This document shows, piece after piece, positions 11,545-21,149 of a stretch of 64,000 nt of DNA (positions are counted from its first letter, which is position 1; each line of letters starts with the position of its first letter). Origin of the DNA: Piezodorus guildinii. Its lineage: Eukaryota > Arthropoda > Insecta > Hemiptera > Pentatomidae. Under the pieces are notes generated by a model, which was not told the origin of the DNA, ran no database searches, and saw nothing but the letters and a program-made list of their open reading frames with translations. The position numbers and the translations under genes were made by a program. The stretch covers positions 110,351,563-110,415,562 of the forward strand of contig CM041297.1 of the NCBI GenBank assembly GCA_023052935.1, in the 5' to 3' direction.

Positions 11545-12495
11545 AGAATGAGAGAAGAAAGTGAGGAGTTTTTATGAGGTGTAAAAATTAATTTAAGAGG
11601 TAAGAATAACTTAGGTAAAACAATTGAGATGCCTAATGACTGTAATTTATCATATTTACTACAAGAGGTACTATAGGACATTGTTTTTAAAGAATTTCTA
11701 TGTTATCGAAAACCGACATCCAATTTAATGTACAAAGAGCACAAAGTTCTTGAAATATTTTCCTAAATGATGATTCTTCTACGATATTTACTAAGCATAT
11801 TCTGAAAAAAAAAAGGGAATAAACAAAAAGTTTGGATAAAACTTGAAGCACTCTCTTGCACACACTTGAAGTGATTCATTCATAAATGCATACAATAGCC
11901 ATTATAATTACCAGCAATAGAAAACTGTAATATATAATTGGATTCGAGTTCGACCCAAGTCGATCTGTACCTACGATTTGATTATTAGGAAACCGAATTT
12001 CCGGCACGGAAAAATCGAATAAATTTTCCCTAAAATATTTCCTCAGCCGTTGAATATTCATGGGCCCCTTTTCCCTTTTTTAACAGGAAGGAAAAAGGTT
12101 CACGCATAAATTTAATAATTTACTTATTCCTTCTTCTATAGAACGATTTAGGTTTCCACTCAGCTGGATTATAATAAATATAACGTAAATAAACCGTTCA
12201 GTTAAATATTCAGTGTTTTCTAATAACCATGAATAAATGAATAATATGTAAAATATCATGATTTTATAACGTGAAAATAGGAAGAATTGGTATAAACAAA
12301 AGTTCTCAATATCAATCACATTAAATTTTAAAAAAATGGTCGGTTATGAGAGTAGTTAGTAATTTAGTACATTTAAAAAATCATCGATTGCTGCCGACGA
12401 AACTCAATCCCCTGATCACTAATTTATTTCTCTGAGATCAAGCTTAACTTACCTTTTAGAAATTTGTAGGTCACTAATTGCAATAACTTTACACG
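11545..12495. other. AT-rich stretch, nothing recognised
   Basis: Two minus-strand frames of 61 and 79 codons occur but have low-complexity, non-domain composition. No repeat shared with the rest of the window was noticed. Confidence 0.5.
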
Positions 12496-12500
12496 TCTAA

Positions 12501-13802
12501 AATCTGGTACGGATAACACACGACTTTCAATTACCTCCGTTGTTAAAATCGATTAAGGAATTTCCAAATACAGTTAGAGATAAAAATGAGTGAAACTAAT
12601 AAAGAATTAATTAAATTGAATTTCTAAAAAAAAAATGTTTTATTAAAAAATCTATTATCTAAAATAATAAGTTAGTTTGATCGTCTTTTCAACACTATTT
12701 TTTAACATTTACTAGCTTGTAATATTTGTTTAACATAAAAAAAAAAAAAACCTGTACCACTACAACCCATGAAGGGTCTTGGGCTCAGTACATATAGAGA
12801 TTCGTACTGTTTCAAGGCCAACGGCAGTGCAATGAGGTGATTAGGCCTTAATCGCGCTCAGCCGCCAGGTTTTTCCCCAATTAATCTGGGTACCCACTTT
12901 GTAGAGGCTGGATCTGCCCCAGGAGAGTCTCCATACCCTAGGTTCGTCCCCCGACTGAATTAACAGAATAAATTATATTCCGCCACAGCCGGGATTCGAA
13001 CCCAGGACCCGGAGCACAGCAGACTAGCACTCTATCCACTAGACCACGCCGCTCCCCTGTAATATTTGTTTAACATAATATAATATAATATAAAATCTTT
13101 AGCTTTCCCAGGTATATTATACATGTTATATACATTATTATTGTATATTATGTATAAATGTATATTGTTATATACATTTATTGTATATTATACATTATTA
13201 TACATTGCTCTTATGTTCGAAAACAAAAAATTGCATTAAAAAAATATGTTTGCAGTTTTCTCCTTTAGTTAGATATCGAATTCGTTCAACTTATATATTT
13301 ACCTGTTTTTTTAGATCTGCTAATCTAGATGATATGGTCAATTTCATAAAAACTACAAAATTAAAGGTACATTAGAGAAAGAAAATTTAAAATATCGGCA
13401 TTTAAACCCTATCAGACTATTTCAATCAAAATGAAACCTCTATCATATTAAAGCCCATTAGATATAGCGAGTTTAATCAAAATCGTTGGAGCGGTTTTGG
13501 AGAAAATCGTAAAAAGGTGCAAAATCGTATAAAGTGGCTCTTCTGATTAGCTAATTTTGATAAAAAAAAGTTTCTGTAATATCTCAGTCGTATAGTTGTT
13601 TCAAATATGAAATTTCTGAAGTTTTTGCGCTGGAGTTACCACACACGGACACACACTCACACGCCTTTTTGGGGACTTGGTCATTTGGGCTCGGGGGACC
13701 TTAAAAATTTCCGTTGAAAAGTGGAATTCGAAAATGTTTACAATCGCAATACTTTCCCTTGCTATATATTTCATACATAAGTGTATGGTAAGTGGAAGTA
13801 AA
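12501..13802 (+). repeat. family H repeat, copy 2, interrupted by SINE1
   Basis: Opens with AATCTGGTACGGATAACACA and closes with GGTAAGTGGAAGTAAAA. The right part keeps the family markers ACACACGGACACACACTCAC, GGGACTTGGTCATTTGG and AATTCGAAAATGTTTAC. A SINE1 occupies 12,739-13,057 with long target duplications, so the H copy is older than that insertion. Confidence 0.85.
12739..13057 (-). mobile_element. SINE1, full length, with target-site duplication
   Basis: Read on the minus strand it begins GGGAGCGGCGTGGTCTAGTG, a tRNA-like head with an A-box (TGGTCTAGTGGATAGAGTGC) and a perfect B-box (GGTTCGAATCC). The body includes GGGCAGATCCAGCCTCT, and it ends in GGTACAGG plus a run of about 14 T. 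Flanking direct repeats starting TGTAATATTTGTTTAACA lie at 12,718-12,738 and 13,058-13,078. It is inserted in family H copy 2. Pol III transcription is inferred from the boxes. Confidence 0.92.
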
Positions 13803-14039
13803 AAGTTTGTATCCAATTACCTCAATTATTCTACTGACGGGGTATAAGCTCGGTATACCCTTCGTTGTACAGCCTTCTAAACTAAGTGACTAATCTCTCC
13901 CTTTATTCTCGATACCTTTTAGTTCCTCCTTCGAAGTTAGCAAGCATGTTTCACCCTTCTACAGTACAATAGAAAGGATAAGAAATCTCTAAATTCTAAC
14001 TTATAATTTTCCTGATAAAAGCGGCAAACTTATTTGTAT

Positions 14040-14285
14040 AAGTTGACCAAAGAACCGTGTGAGGTAATGATTAAGCCTCCATGCTCAACCGCAATTTTTT
14101 TCCCCTCAATTTTGAGGTAACCAGAGTATGGTGTGGGCCACAGGAGGTTCTCTATATCCCGTGGTCGCTCCACGGCAAAATAAGAGAATCAATAGTTCTG
14201 CCTCCGCTGAGGTTCAAACCCGGCTCCCGGAGAACAGTGGACTGGTGCTCTATTTATCTAATCTATCTATAATCTATGCCTGCCC
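14040..14285 (-). repeat. SINE1 copy, diverged
   Basis: The B-box trace GAGGTTCAAACCCGG and the GGAGAACAGTGGACTGGTGC segment correspond to the SINE1 head. The body has GGGCCACAGGAGGTTCTC. A TCTA-rich expansion replaces part of the A-box region. A 63-codon open frame across it is incidental. Confidence 0.65.
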
Positions 14286-14384
14286 CTGAAACGTTTCTGA
14301 ATGATATAATTGAGATATATGAATTAGGCAGTATAATTAATGCTAACTGTATAAAAAGCCTGCATTTCTGTAACCCTAATACAA

Positions 14385-15245
14385 GGCCAGTTCAGTACCT
14401 ATAGAGCTGTATCTAGGCAAATGACCGCACAAGGATGTGATTAGGCCAAGATCACGCTCATTCTCAAGGCAATATCGGCGGTTGTTGGGTACCCACTTTA
14501 TACAGACTAGGTGTAAATGGGTTTCTACCGCAGGGTCGCCGCAAGTCTGAAATAGAAACAGAATGACTCATTATTCTGCCATCACCGGAGCTCAGTCTGG
14601 ACTCGGAGAACAGTAATGTTGGACTCTATACACTAGAGCAGTGGTTCCCAAATAGTGGTCCGCGAACCCCGGGGGTCAGCTGATGATGCCCAAGGGGTCC
14701 GCGAGATGTCACTGGAAAATAGTTTTAAATTACCTTCACGTAAAATATTTGTGAAGCCTTGGTAAATGATATAACATGAGCAGATATAACAACTGGTATA
14801 TAAATATCATATATGATGTTATTAACATCTAGTGATTACTGCCAAGTGACTGCTACTGCACCATAAGAATCTTAAAATTGGACATTTTCTCATTTTTTTT
14901 TTCAAAAATAATAATTAAAGACAGATAAGATATAGTTTTTTTATGAGTATTTGAAGAAATATCTATCTTCTATAAGATTTAAAGTTATTCAATGTTTCGA
15001 GGACTGAAGTAAACTCCTAGAGCCTGGTTCTTTTTTTTTTTTTTCATTTCGATTGGTCAATTTTATCATATTGAGTTTCGGCAGCCGAGTTATAGTCCAT
15101 GAACTAAACCGTGACATGGTGTAGCCCTCTAAAGATGTATCTAATATTTAGGATTTAGATTTTTAGAATTTAGGGGGTTCTTGACATTGAAATGACTGGT
15201 TGACATCTTTGTTGGTAACCAATGCACCACACCGTGCCCCTCCTA
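14385..15245 (-). repeat. SINE1 copy split by a hAT element
   Basis: The body and most of the head run from 14,385 to 14,638, and the last head bases (resembling CCGTGCCCCTCC) resume after 15,232. The interruption is a 586-bp hAT-type element. The copy is diverged but keeps GTTCAGTACCTATAGAG and GGGTACCCACTTTATA. Confidence 0.65.
14639..15224. mobile_element. short non-autonomous hAT element inside SINE1
   Basis: Left end CAGTGGTTCCCAAATAGTGG, followed by TCCGCGAACCCC, is the classic look of Charlie-like hAT termini. The right end, reversed, is CATTGGTTACCAA. Flanking octamers are CACTAGAG and CACCACAC, only 5 of 8 matching, but the SINE1 sequence resumes exactly afterwards. No coding frame is inside. 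Old insertion, judging from the decay. Confidence 0.7.
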
Positions 15246-15380
15246 TGTTGAGTGTATCTGATGTAATATGAATTGCCAATTCTAAAGCATTCGATTCAAT
15301 CTACTTATATTATTAAATATCTATACATCTATTAAATGTATTATAATCCCAACGTTTACAAGAAATAGAGTAAAAAAAAA

Positions 15381-15765
15381 ATATTCGTAATTATAACGTG
15401 GCTTCCAGTCGCAATTTGCTATTTCGAGATAGAGGACAAGAGTTGAATATATCTCGGGTAAGAGGTCAGGTGGGCTATGAAACTTGGTAAATGCTATGAA
15501 ACAGAGGTAAATAAACGTAAAATAAATAAAAGGCTTAGTGATCCGATCCCCAAAAAATCAATCACAGCCTACAAAATTCCTTCCCGAGACCACTGACCAG
15601 GACCTTTTTAGATGATCTGAACGTTTTGTGTACAAAAATAATATTCGTAATGAGTTATGGCATGTTTTCTAGTCACAGTTTTCTATCTAGAGACAAAGGA
15701 CGAGAGTTAAGATATATGGCTCTAGGGAGGGGTAAGATGGGCTACGAACCCTCTACGGGATAACA
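15381..15765 (+). repeat. diverged direct repeat, period about 260 bp
   Basis: ATATTCGTAA followed by a CTTCCAGTCGCAATTTGCTA-like segment and GAGGACAAGAGTTGA (from 15,381) recurs from 15,641 as ATATTCGTAA, TTTTCTAGTCACAGTTTTCT and AAGGACGAGAGTTAA. Only two units are visible. Function unknown. Confidence 0.6.
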
Positions 15766-16756
15766 GGAAGGGAGACTGCAGGAATTATCGAGCAGGGGGA
15801 AGGCGCACGCTCGGGCGGTGGTTGTGTTCTGTCGCCGTGAACAGGGGCTCGCGAAGGCAGAGGATGGTTGCGGTTAGGAGCAGGTATGTACTACAATAAT
15901 TGGAGGATCAAGAGAGCTTTTTTTAAGCCATGATTTAAAAAAATAATAAACTCAAGCCTAAACAAAAAACAAGTAGGCGTTAAATATCTGTACTAAATAA
16001 TTACTAGCATTCCCTAAACCTATATGAACTTCAATCAAGGAAGCATCACAAAACCAACCTACATATAATGCCAACTCAATGTTATAAAATGGCTGCAAGG
16101 AAAATAAATTTATAAATTGCTAGTTCTAAAAGTCCTTATCTAAGACAATCTCAAATACCCGGAAGCCAAGACGATAATAAGGTTTCCTGAAATCGAAAGA
16201 GCGCTGCCTACGTAATATGCAAATAGTATATTGGTCAGATAAAAGGAGATAATATCAGTTCCAATCGAAACCAATATATAATAAAATATCAAGTATAATA
16301 ACAATACCATCTTCTCATCGACGTCACGGCTTGCTTGCTATTCCGCTCTGCAATTATCATTGAAGTGAATCACCGATCAAAAACTTAAAATGCCGTCCCT
16401 TTTTTACACGAAATATATTAACTAAGGTAATTAAAACTACGACGGTCAATATTTTAACTAAAAACCGCCTTTCCATATATAAAATAATTGTAATTATATT
16501 AAAAGAGACTTTAATTAAATAATTATCATTACTTTTGGTTTATTATTTTCAAAAATGAACCTTTGTAATCGACCAAAAAAATAAATAAATAAAATAACCT
16601 CCTTAAGATTTTGAAGGATTACGTTTCAAGATACGTAGAATATGAATAACGAATTTAAAAAATCGGTTTGTCCGCCGTCCGCGGCTATTCTCCGAAACTA
16701 CTAGACCATTTTTTTACAATTCGGCACAAAAATACAGGGACATTTAACGATGAAAT

Positions 16757-17742
16757 GAAAAAACTTCTTTATTATCCTGGGACTAAAGTCCCTTAAGAAT
16801 AAAAATACAAATACATAATTGATGACCAGAACAATGTGTTCATGGCTTTGAATAACAAATTACTAAACTAAAAAAAATTCAAATAAAATTAAAATTTAAA
16901 AAATTAAGGTTGTAATATATGTACATCTTTACAAATCAGACTTTCAGAATGAAAAAAACAACAGAAATAGCAACTTCATCGGTGATAATTTAAGTATTAT
17001 AAACACAAAAAAATTGGTATTTATAGCATCTGCAGTTTGAGGTTATTGTCTTTTGGACTGGGTAAGAAGAATGTGGTTGAAAAGGAGCGATTTGAAGGAG
17101 GAAGCAGTTCTTACATGACGGATCTCAGGAGGGATGGAATTCCAAAGAGAGGTTGCTTTGGCTAGAAAGGACTTGTCAAAGGCAGCAGTACGACGAGGAG
17201 GATAGAGGTCAGAAAGACGGGATCTGGTAGAAAGGGACTGAATTGATGATTTAAATTGAAGGGATTGGAAGATATAACTGGGACGATGAGTTCTAAAAAC
17301 CTGGTAGAGGAAGGAAGCTAGTAAATACTGGCATCTGTAATGAGGATAAAGTCACCTTAACTCGGTGTAATACTGGGTTATATGCGTGTCTCTGGTGATC
17401 CCGAATACAAATCTAATTGTACAGTTCATAATACGCTTGAGTTTTGCTTCGAGCTCACCTGAAAGTCTGCTGTACACCTCACAACCGTAATCAAAGTGGG
17501 GAAAGACAAGGGAAGAAACAAGGAGTTTACGAGTATTGAATGGTACGAGGTGATGGAGACGACGGAATTGCTTTAGGGTTACTTTGATTTGGCGTAATAT
17601 TTGAGAGATGTGCGGTTTCCAAGAGAGAGTTTGATCAAGTGTAATACCTAAGTTCCTGACAGATGAATTAAAAGAAATAGGAGTGTTGTTTAGGAAAACG
17701 TTGGGGAGACTGGGAATGGATTTAAGGAGAGCGGGTGATGCT
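16757..17742 (-). mobile_element. CR1/L2-like LINE, 5'-truncated, inside family D
   Basis: The minus-strand insertion ends at the left with the family 3' hairpin (GGGAC-TTT-AGTCCC in reverse). The 5' truncation point abuts family D sequence at 17,742. GATGA-type short repeats at both junctions (16,749-16,755 and 17,739-17,745) may be the target duplication. It contains the RT C-terminal region described separately. Confidence 0.8.
17043..17742 (-). pseudogene. non-LTR RT, thumb and C-terminal region
   Basis: The reverse strand gives a long frame with VRNLGITLDQTLSWKPHISQ, then FPHFDYGCEVYSRLSGE, then TRDTHITQYYTELR, one TGA stop near 17,360, then PPRRTAAFDKSFLAKATSLW and NSIPPEIRHVRTASSFKS, and a natural stop at 17,043. 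The LGITLDxxLSWKxHI segment and the LWNSLPxxIR...SFKxxL end are typical of CR1/L2/Rex-type non-LTR RTs. The catalytic YADD block lies upstream and is missing through 5' truncation. Because of the stop and truncation it is inactive. Confidence 0.8.
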
Positions 17743-17876
17743 GTGAAGATGATACTAACACCTAGACATTTATATCAGCCGATTTGTTTTAAAATGGTGA
17801 CCGATATAAAATGATTTAATTCAATAACTCAGTTATTTTTGAAGGTAGAGAAAAAATTTATCAGAGTTTTTGAATG

Positions 17877-19040
17877 AATAAAAGATAATTTTTATTCTGG
17901 GACATTTCGTCTCTTAAAATTAATATACATTAAAAGTCCGATACAGAACAGAGGAAGTCCGATTTGTTCATTTGGTCCAAAGCTTCATTTAATGCATAAT
18001 TGTTTAGTTAGATCGTAAAGTACTTAAAATTAATACAAATGAAAACAGATAACAACATCAAATGAGTTTAGTTATGTATTATCAAAGTCTAAATTTATCA
18101 AATATGTACGAAGATTGATTTTTGAGGAGGTGGATAAATAATTGGTGTTTGAAAGTGGTTAGGGATGACACTATTCCGAGGGAGATTGGTTATGATTTCC
18201 AAAGTGTGGTAGCACGGATGACAAAGGACTTTTCGAAGAATGCTGTTCTATGGGAGGGTAGGTATAGATCGGTAGGTTGAGATCTTGTAATTAGGGTGTG
18301 AACAGTAGAGCGCAGAGTAAGGAAATCAAAGATATAAGAAGGTTTTCTGGCTCGCAAGGGTTAGAATAGAAAAATGCCAAGTAGGTATTTTTTTCAGGAT
18401 TCGGGTTAGAGCCACCTTTGACCAGAATACCAATACGAGACTTGTGACTGTCTGGAGAGGCCGTAGGTAAATCTATTGATTAATTTGTTTTAGCCTCATC
18501 TCGTTTTCGCCACTGCATTACCCATATACAAGGCATCCATAGCCAAAGTAGGGGAGTATGAAATAACACATCAAGAGATGGCGGGTACTTCTAGGAAAAG
18601 AGTCACGGAAACGTAGGAGTTGTTAGGGAATAGAGATGGATTTTCTGGTAATTTGAGAAATATGGTTACTCCATGTTAAGTTTTTATCAAACTTAACTCC
18701 TAGATACTTTATGGAGTATTGGGATTGGATAGGTGTTTTATTGAGAAAGATTAATGGGCAGTAGGGAAGGAAATGGAGGGAAGGTTTTGAGCCAATAAGC
18801 ATTGGCGTTGTTTTCCTAGGATTCAGGCTCAGTTCATTTTCCGAAGCCCAGCGGTTAATGCTATTAATATCTTCTTGATTTTACGGGAAACCTCGAGTAT
18901 ATCAGAAGGATGGCAAGACAAATAAATTTGTAGGTCATCTGCATAGAGATGATACTGAGGATGTATGCTGGATGAATCTAGATAAGTCCAAATCGTAAGA
19001 TATAAATATGATGAGGAAGATTGTTTAGGGTGCGGTCATT
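17877..19040 (-). pseudogene. second CR1/L2-like LINE, RT with YADD box, decayed
   Basis: On the reverse strand HLYADDLQIYLSCHPSD is readable, with YADD encoded at 18,934-18,945, the catalytic palm motif of reverse transcriptases. Further on come YLGVKFDKNLTWSNHISQI and, near the end, LYLPSHRTAFFEKSFVIR followed by TTLWKS. Frames shift and stop repeatedly. The left end carries a degraded hairpin (GGGACATTTCGTCTC). It is a separate subfamily from the copy at 17,043-17,742, inserted next to or into family D. Confidence 0.78.
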
Positions 19041-19208
19041 AATAAATAACACACTAATCAGGAACACTTATTGTATACACAATGGCATCCTCAACGATCT
19101 TCACCATCATATATTCTCTACCGTCAACTATTGTAAAACTCCATCATTAGATAGGAAATATTTCAATTACATTATTTATACTTGTTAATTATCATCCTTT
19201 ACTCCGTG

Positions 19209-19340
19209 AATATAATTCTTATAGAATAGAATAGAAGATAATTTTTATTCTGGGACTGGGTCCCTTAAGAATAACATGTTTGTACAATTGAAATATACAT
19301 GTCTGGTCAAGAGACAAAAGAAACATAATCAACTACGATT
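19209..19340 (-). mobile_element. LINE 3' end with (TTCTA)n tail
   Basis: Reverse complement shows the hairpin GGGAC-CCA-GTCCC, AGAATAAAAAT and a TTCTATTCTATTCTAT tail. It is a short 3' UTR insertion on the minus strand. SINE2 is inserted right next to, or inside, it. Confidence 0.75.
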
Positions 19341-19354
19341 TATAATTATAGATG

Positions 19355-19635
19355 GGGTCACCCATAGCGTAGTTGCTAGCATAACAGCTTTCTATGCCAA
19401 AGGTCGCGGGTTCAAACCTGCGGGTGGCCCTAGGATTTTTTAATGGGAGTAAAAAATCCTTAGTTATGCCGTCCTTCGGAGGGGACGTTAAACGGTGGTC
19501 CCGAGCCTGTGCAATGTCAGATAAAGATCCCTATCCTAATGAAACCTGGATAGGCAAAATTTAGGACTCCCACTGTAGCATCGTCCGATTAGCCATAGTT
19601 GCATAAAGTGACGTTAAACGAATAAACAATAAACA
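19355..19635 (+). mobile_element. SINE2, full length, with target-site duplication
   Basis: The tRNA-like head contains TAGCGTAGTTGCTAGCA (A-box region) and GCGGGTTCAAACCTGC (B-box). The central part has TATGCCGTCCTTCGGAGGGG and ACGTTAAACGGTGGTCCCG. The end is GTGACGTTAAACGAATAAAC plus a short A-rich tail. Flanking repeats TATAATTATAGATG and TATAATTATAGACG (19,341-19,354 and 19,636-19,649) mark a retroposition. The central block may be one of the conserved SINE superfamily domains, which I cannot verify here. Confidence 0.9.
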
Positions 19636-20198
19636 TATAATTATAGACGTATTGTATATGTATATCTACATGAATGTACATAAAATACAAAAAATAAAAT
19701 AAAATAAACAAAAACAATTATTAGAAAATAATTGTGTTAGGCAAAATGAAAAATAAATTAATTGATAACAGCGTTTAAAAATAAAAGAAACATTTCTACT
19801 AAATTTTTATCAATAAAATTTTACATTCAAAATGAAAAAAACAAAAAAAGCAACTTAAAGAAATCGTTCTTTTCATACCAACGAACATAATAAACAATTT
19901 AAGCTCAACATAAAAGATACCAATGTTATTATATACACTGATGTTCCTGATAAATCACCTATTGTATCAGGTATATAGTTCAGTATTATAAAGAACCTTA
20001 ATTTTCAAAAAAATTGTACGCAACTTAACATTTTAAATACGTAATAAACATTTACTGTTTAACTTCAGTTATTATTATTATTATTGGTTTGGTGCTACAC
20101 TAATAGTTGTAGTTATAAATTGTTGCATATGGTTACATAAATGCGTAATTGTATGTGAATGTTTACCTGATTATATGTAACGCAGTGGGATATGTAGA

Positions 20199-20489
20199 TT
20201 GAAGGATGGAAATGACGCAGGACGAACAATACGAGCGCAATTGTCCGAATTTTACTCCGTATTTTGGTTATATTTATGGATATTTAAAAAAACATTGTCA
20301 AAAAAAGCCGATTCTTGTTTACTTCAAGGATTTACAAGGATTTATGCAAGTAAAGAAAACATGAAAGAATATTTCTTATCGTTTATTAACGCGTTCACTC
20401 CGGCGGGGGGCGACGCACGAATTTATGCTGCTTTTCATCGATTATTGCCCGACCAGACCTGTGAAAACCTCTTCCGAAAGACGGTGTAA
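20199..20489 (+). other. unassigned 96-codon open frame
   Basis: An uninterrupted frame from ATG to TAA in slightly GC-richer DNA. An overlapping frame on the same strand also stays open for over 50 codons (it reads CPNFTPYFGYIYGYLKKH). Neither has a domain I recognise. No intron signals or promoter are evident. It could be an element fragment; I would not call it a gene. Confidence 0.15.
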
Positions 20490-20610
20490 CCAAGAATTTT
20501 TTGTTCCTTTAAAAATTCCTATGATCATCTACCGGGTTTTAACTCGCTACCATGGGCATAGAAGGCTGTTATGCCAGCTACTAAGCCAAAGGTGACCGAC
20601 CCCATACCTA
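20490..20610 (-). repeat. SINE2 head fragment
   Basis: Reverse complement begins GGGGTCGGTCACCTTTGGCT and includes GCATAACAGCCTTCTATGCC, the SINE2 tRNA-like head, followed by the AAAAATTCTTGG-type segment. The body beyond it is missing. Confidence 0.65.
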
Positions 20611-20659
20611 CTTTTGTAAACGATGTGTAGAACTATAAAACAATATTAACGTAATTGTT

Positions 20660-20935
20660 AATTGTAATTTTATTCATTTTAACGTCAGTTAATGCTACTG
20701 TGCCTAATCGGACGAGACTACAGTGGAAGTCTTAAATTTTGCCAATTCAAGTTTGATTAAAATAGGGATCTTTAATGAGTCCATGACACCGCAAGGATCG
20801 GGACCTCCATTTGACATCCCTCCGAAAAAAAAGTGCATTATCATGAATTTTTACTCCTTCTTAAAAATCCTAAACCATCTTCCGGCTTTGAACCGTTTGC
20901 TATTTATAGATGTTATAACTGCTATTTTTTACAAA
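20660..20935 (-). repeat. SINE2 copy, diverged
   Basis: Carries GCCTAATCGGACGAGACTAC (3' part reversed), AATAGGGATCTTTAATGAGT, GGATCGGGACCTCCATTTGA and CCGGCTTTGAACCGTTTGC near the B-box. Two open frames of 83 and 102 codons here are accidental. Confidence 0.75.
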
Positions 20936-21149
20936 GTCAAAAAAAGGATAGCAAATATCCCATCAACAGTTTAAAAAAGAAACGCCAGACAAAGGCAGTA
21001 CATCTCACATTTACAGTTAGCGAACTGAAGATAATACATGTACAGAGCTGCTGCCTTAAAGGATCGTCAAAGCCTTGCAGTAAAACATCAGCCCATAAAA
21101 ATGTCCTTGTTGAACAGTTTACTAATAAAACTTGTCATTAGATCTGTTG

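Larger units (their letters stand above)
16536..17876 (+). mobile_element. family D DNA element, split by a LINE and truncated
   Basis: Starts GGTTTATTATTTTCAAAAAT, shared with 33,964, 37,950, 60,441 and (reversed) 40,958. The left part holds ACGTTTCAAGATACGTAGAA and TTTGTCCGCCG. The element resumes after 17,742 with ACACCTAGACATTTATATCA and TTCAATAACTCAGTTATTTT. A CR1/L2-like LINE lies in between. A second LINE end truncates it near 17,876. No transposase is seen in any copy. Confidence 0.75.

Noticed and set aside
12950..13057. tRNA gene on the minus strand (also near 46,830-46,898, 31,770-31,845 and 19,355-19,430)
   Set aside because: A and B boxes are present, but each continues into a repeated SINE body and the tRNA cloverleaf is incomplete. 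These are SINE heads, not tRNA genes.
14639..15224. Autonomous hAT transposon
   Set aside because: No transposase frame within 586 bp; only the termini support the call.
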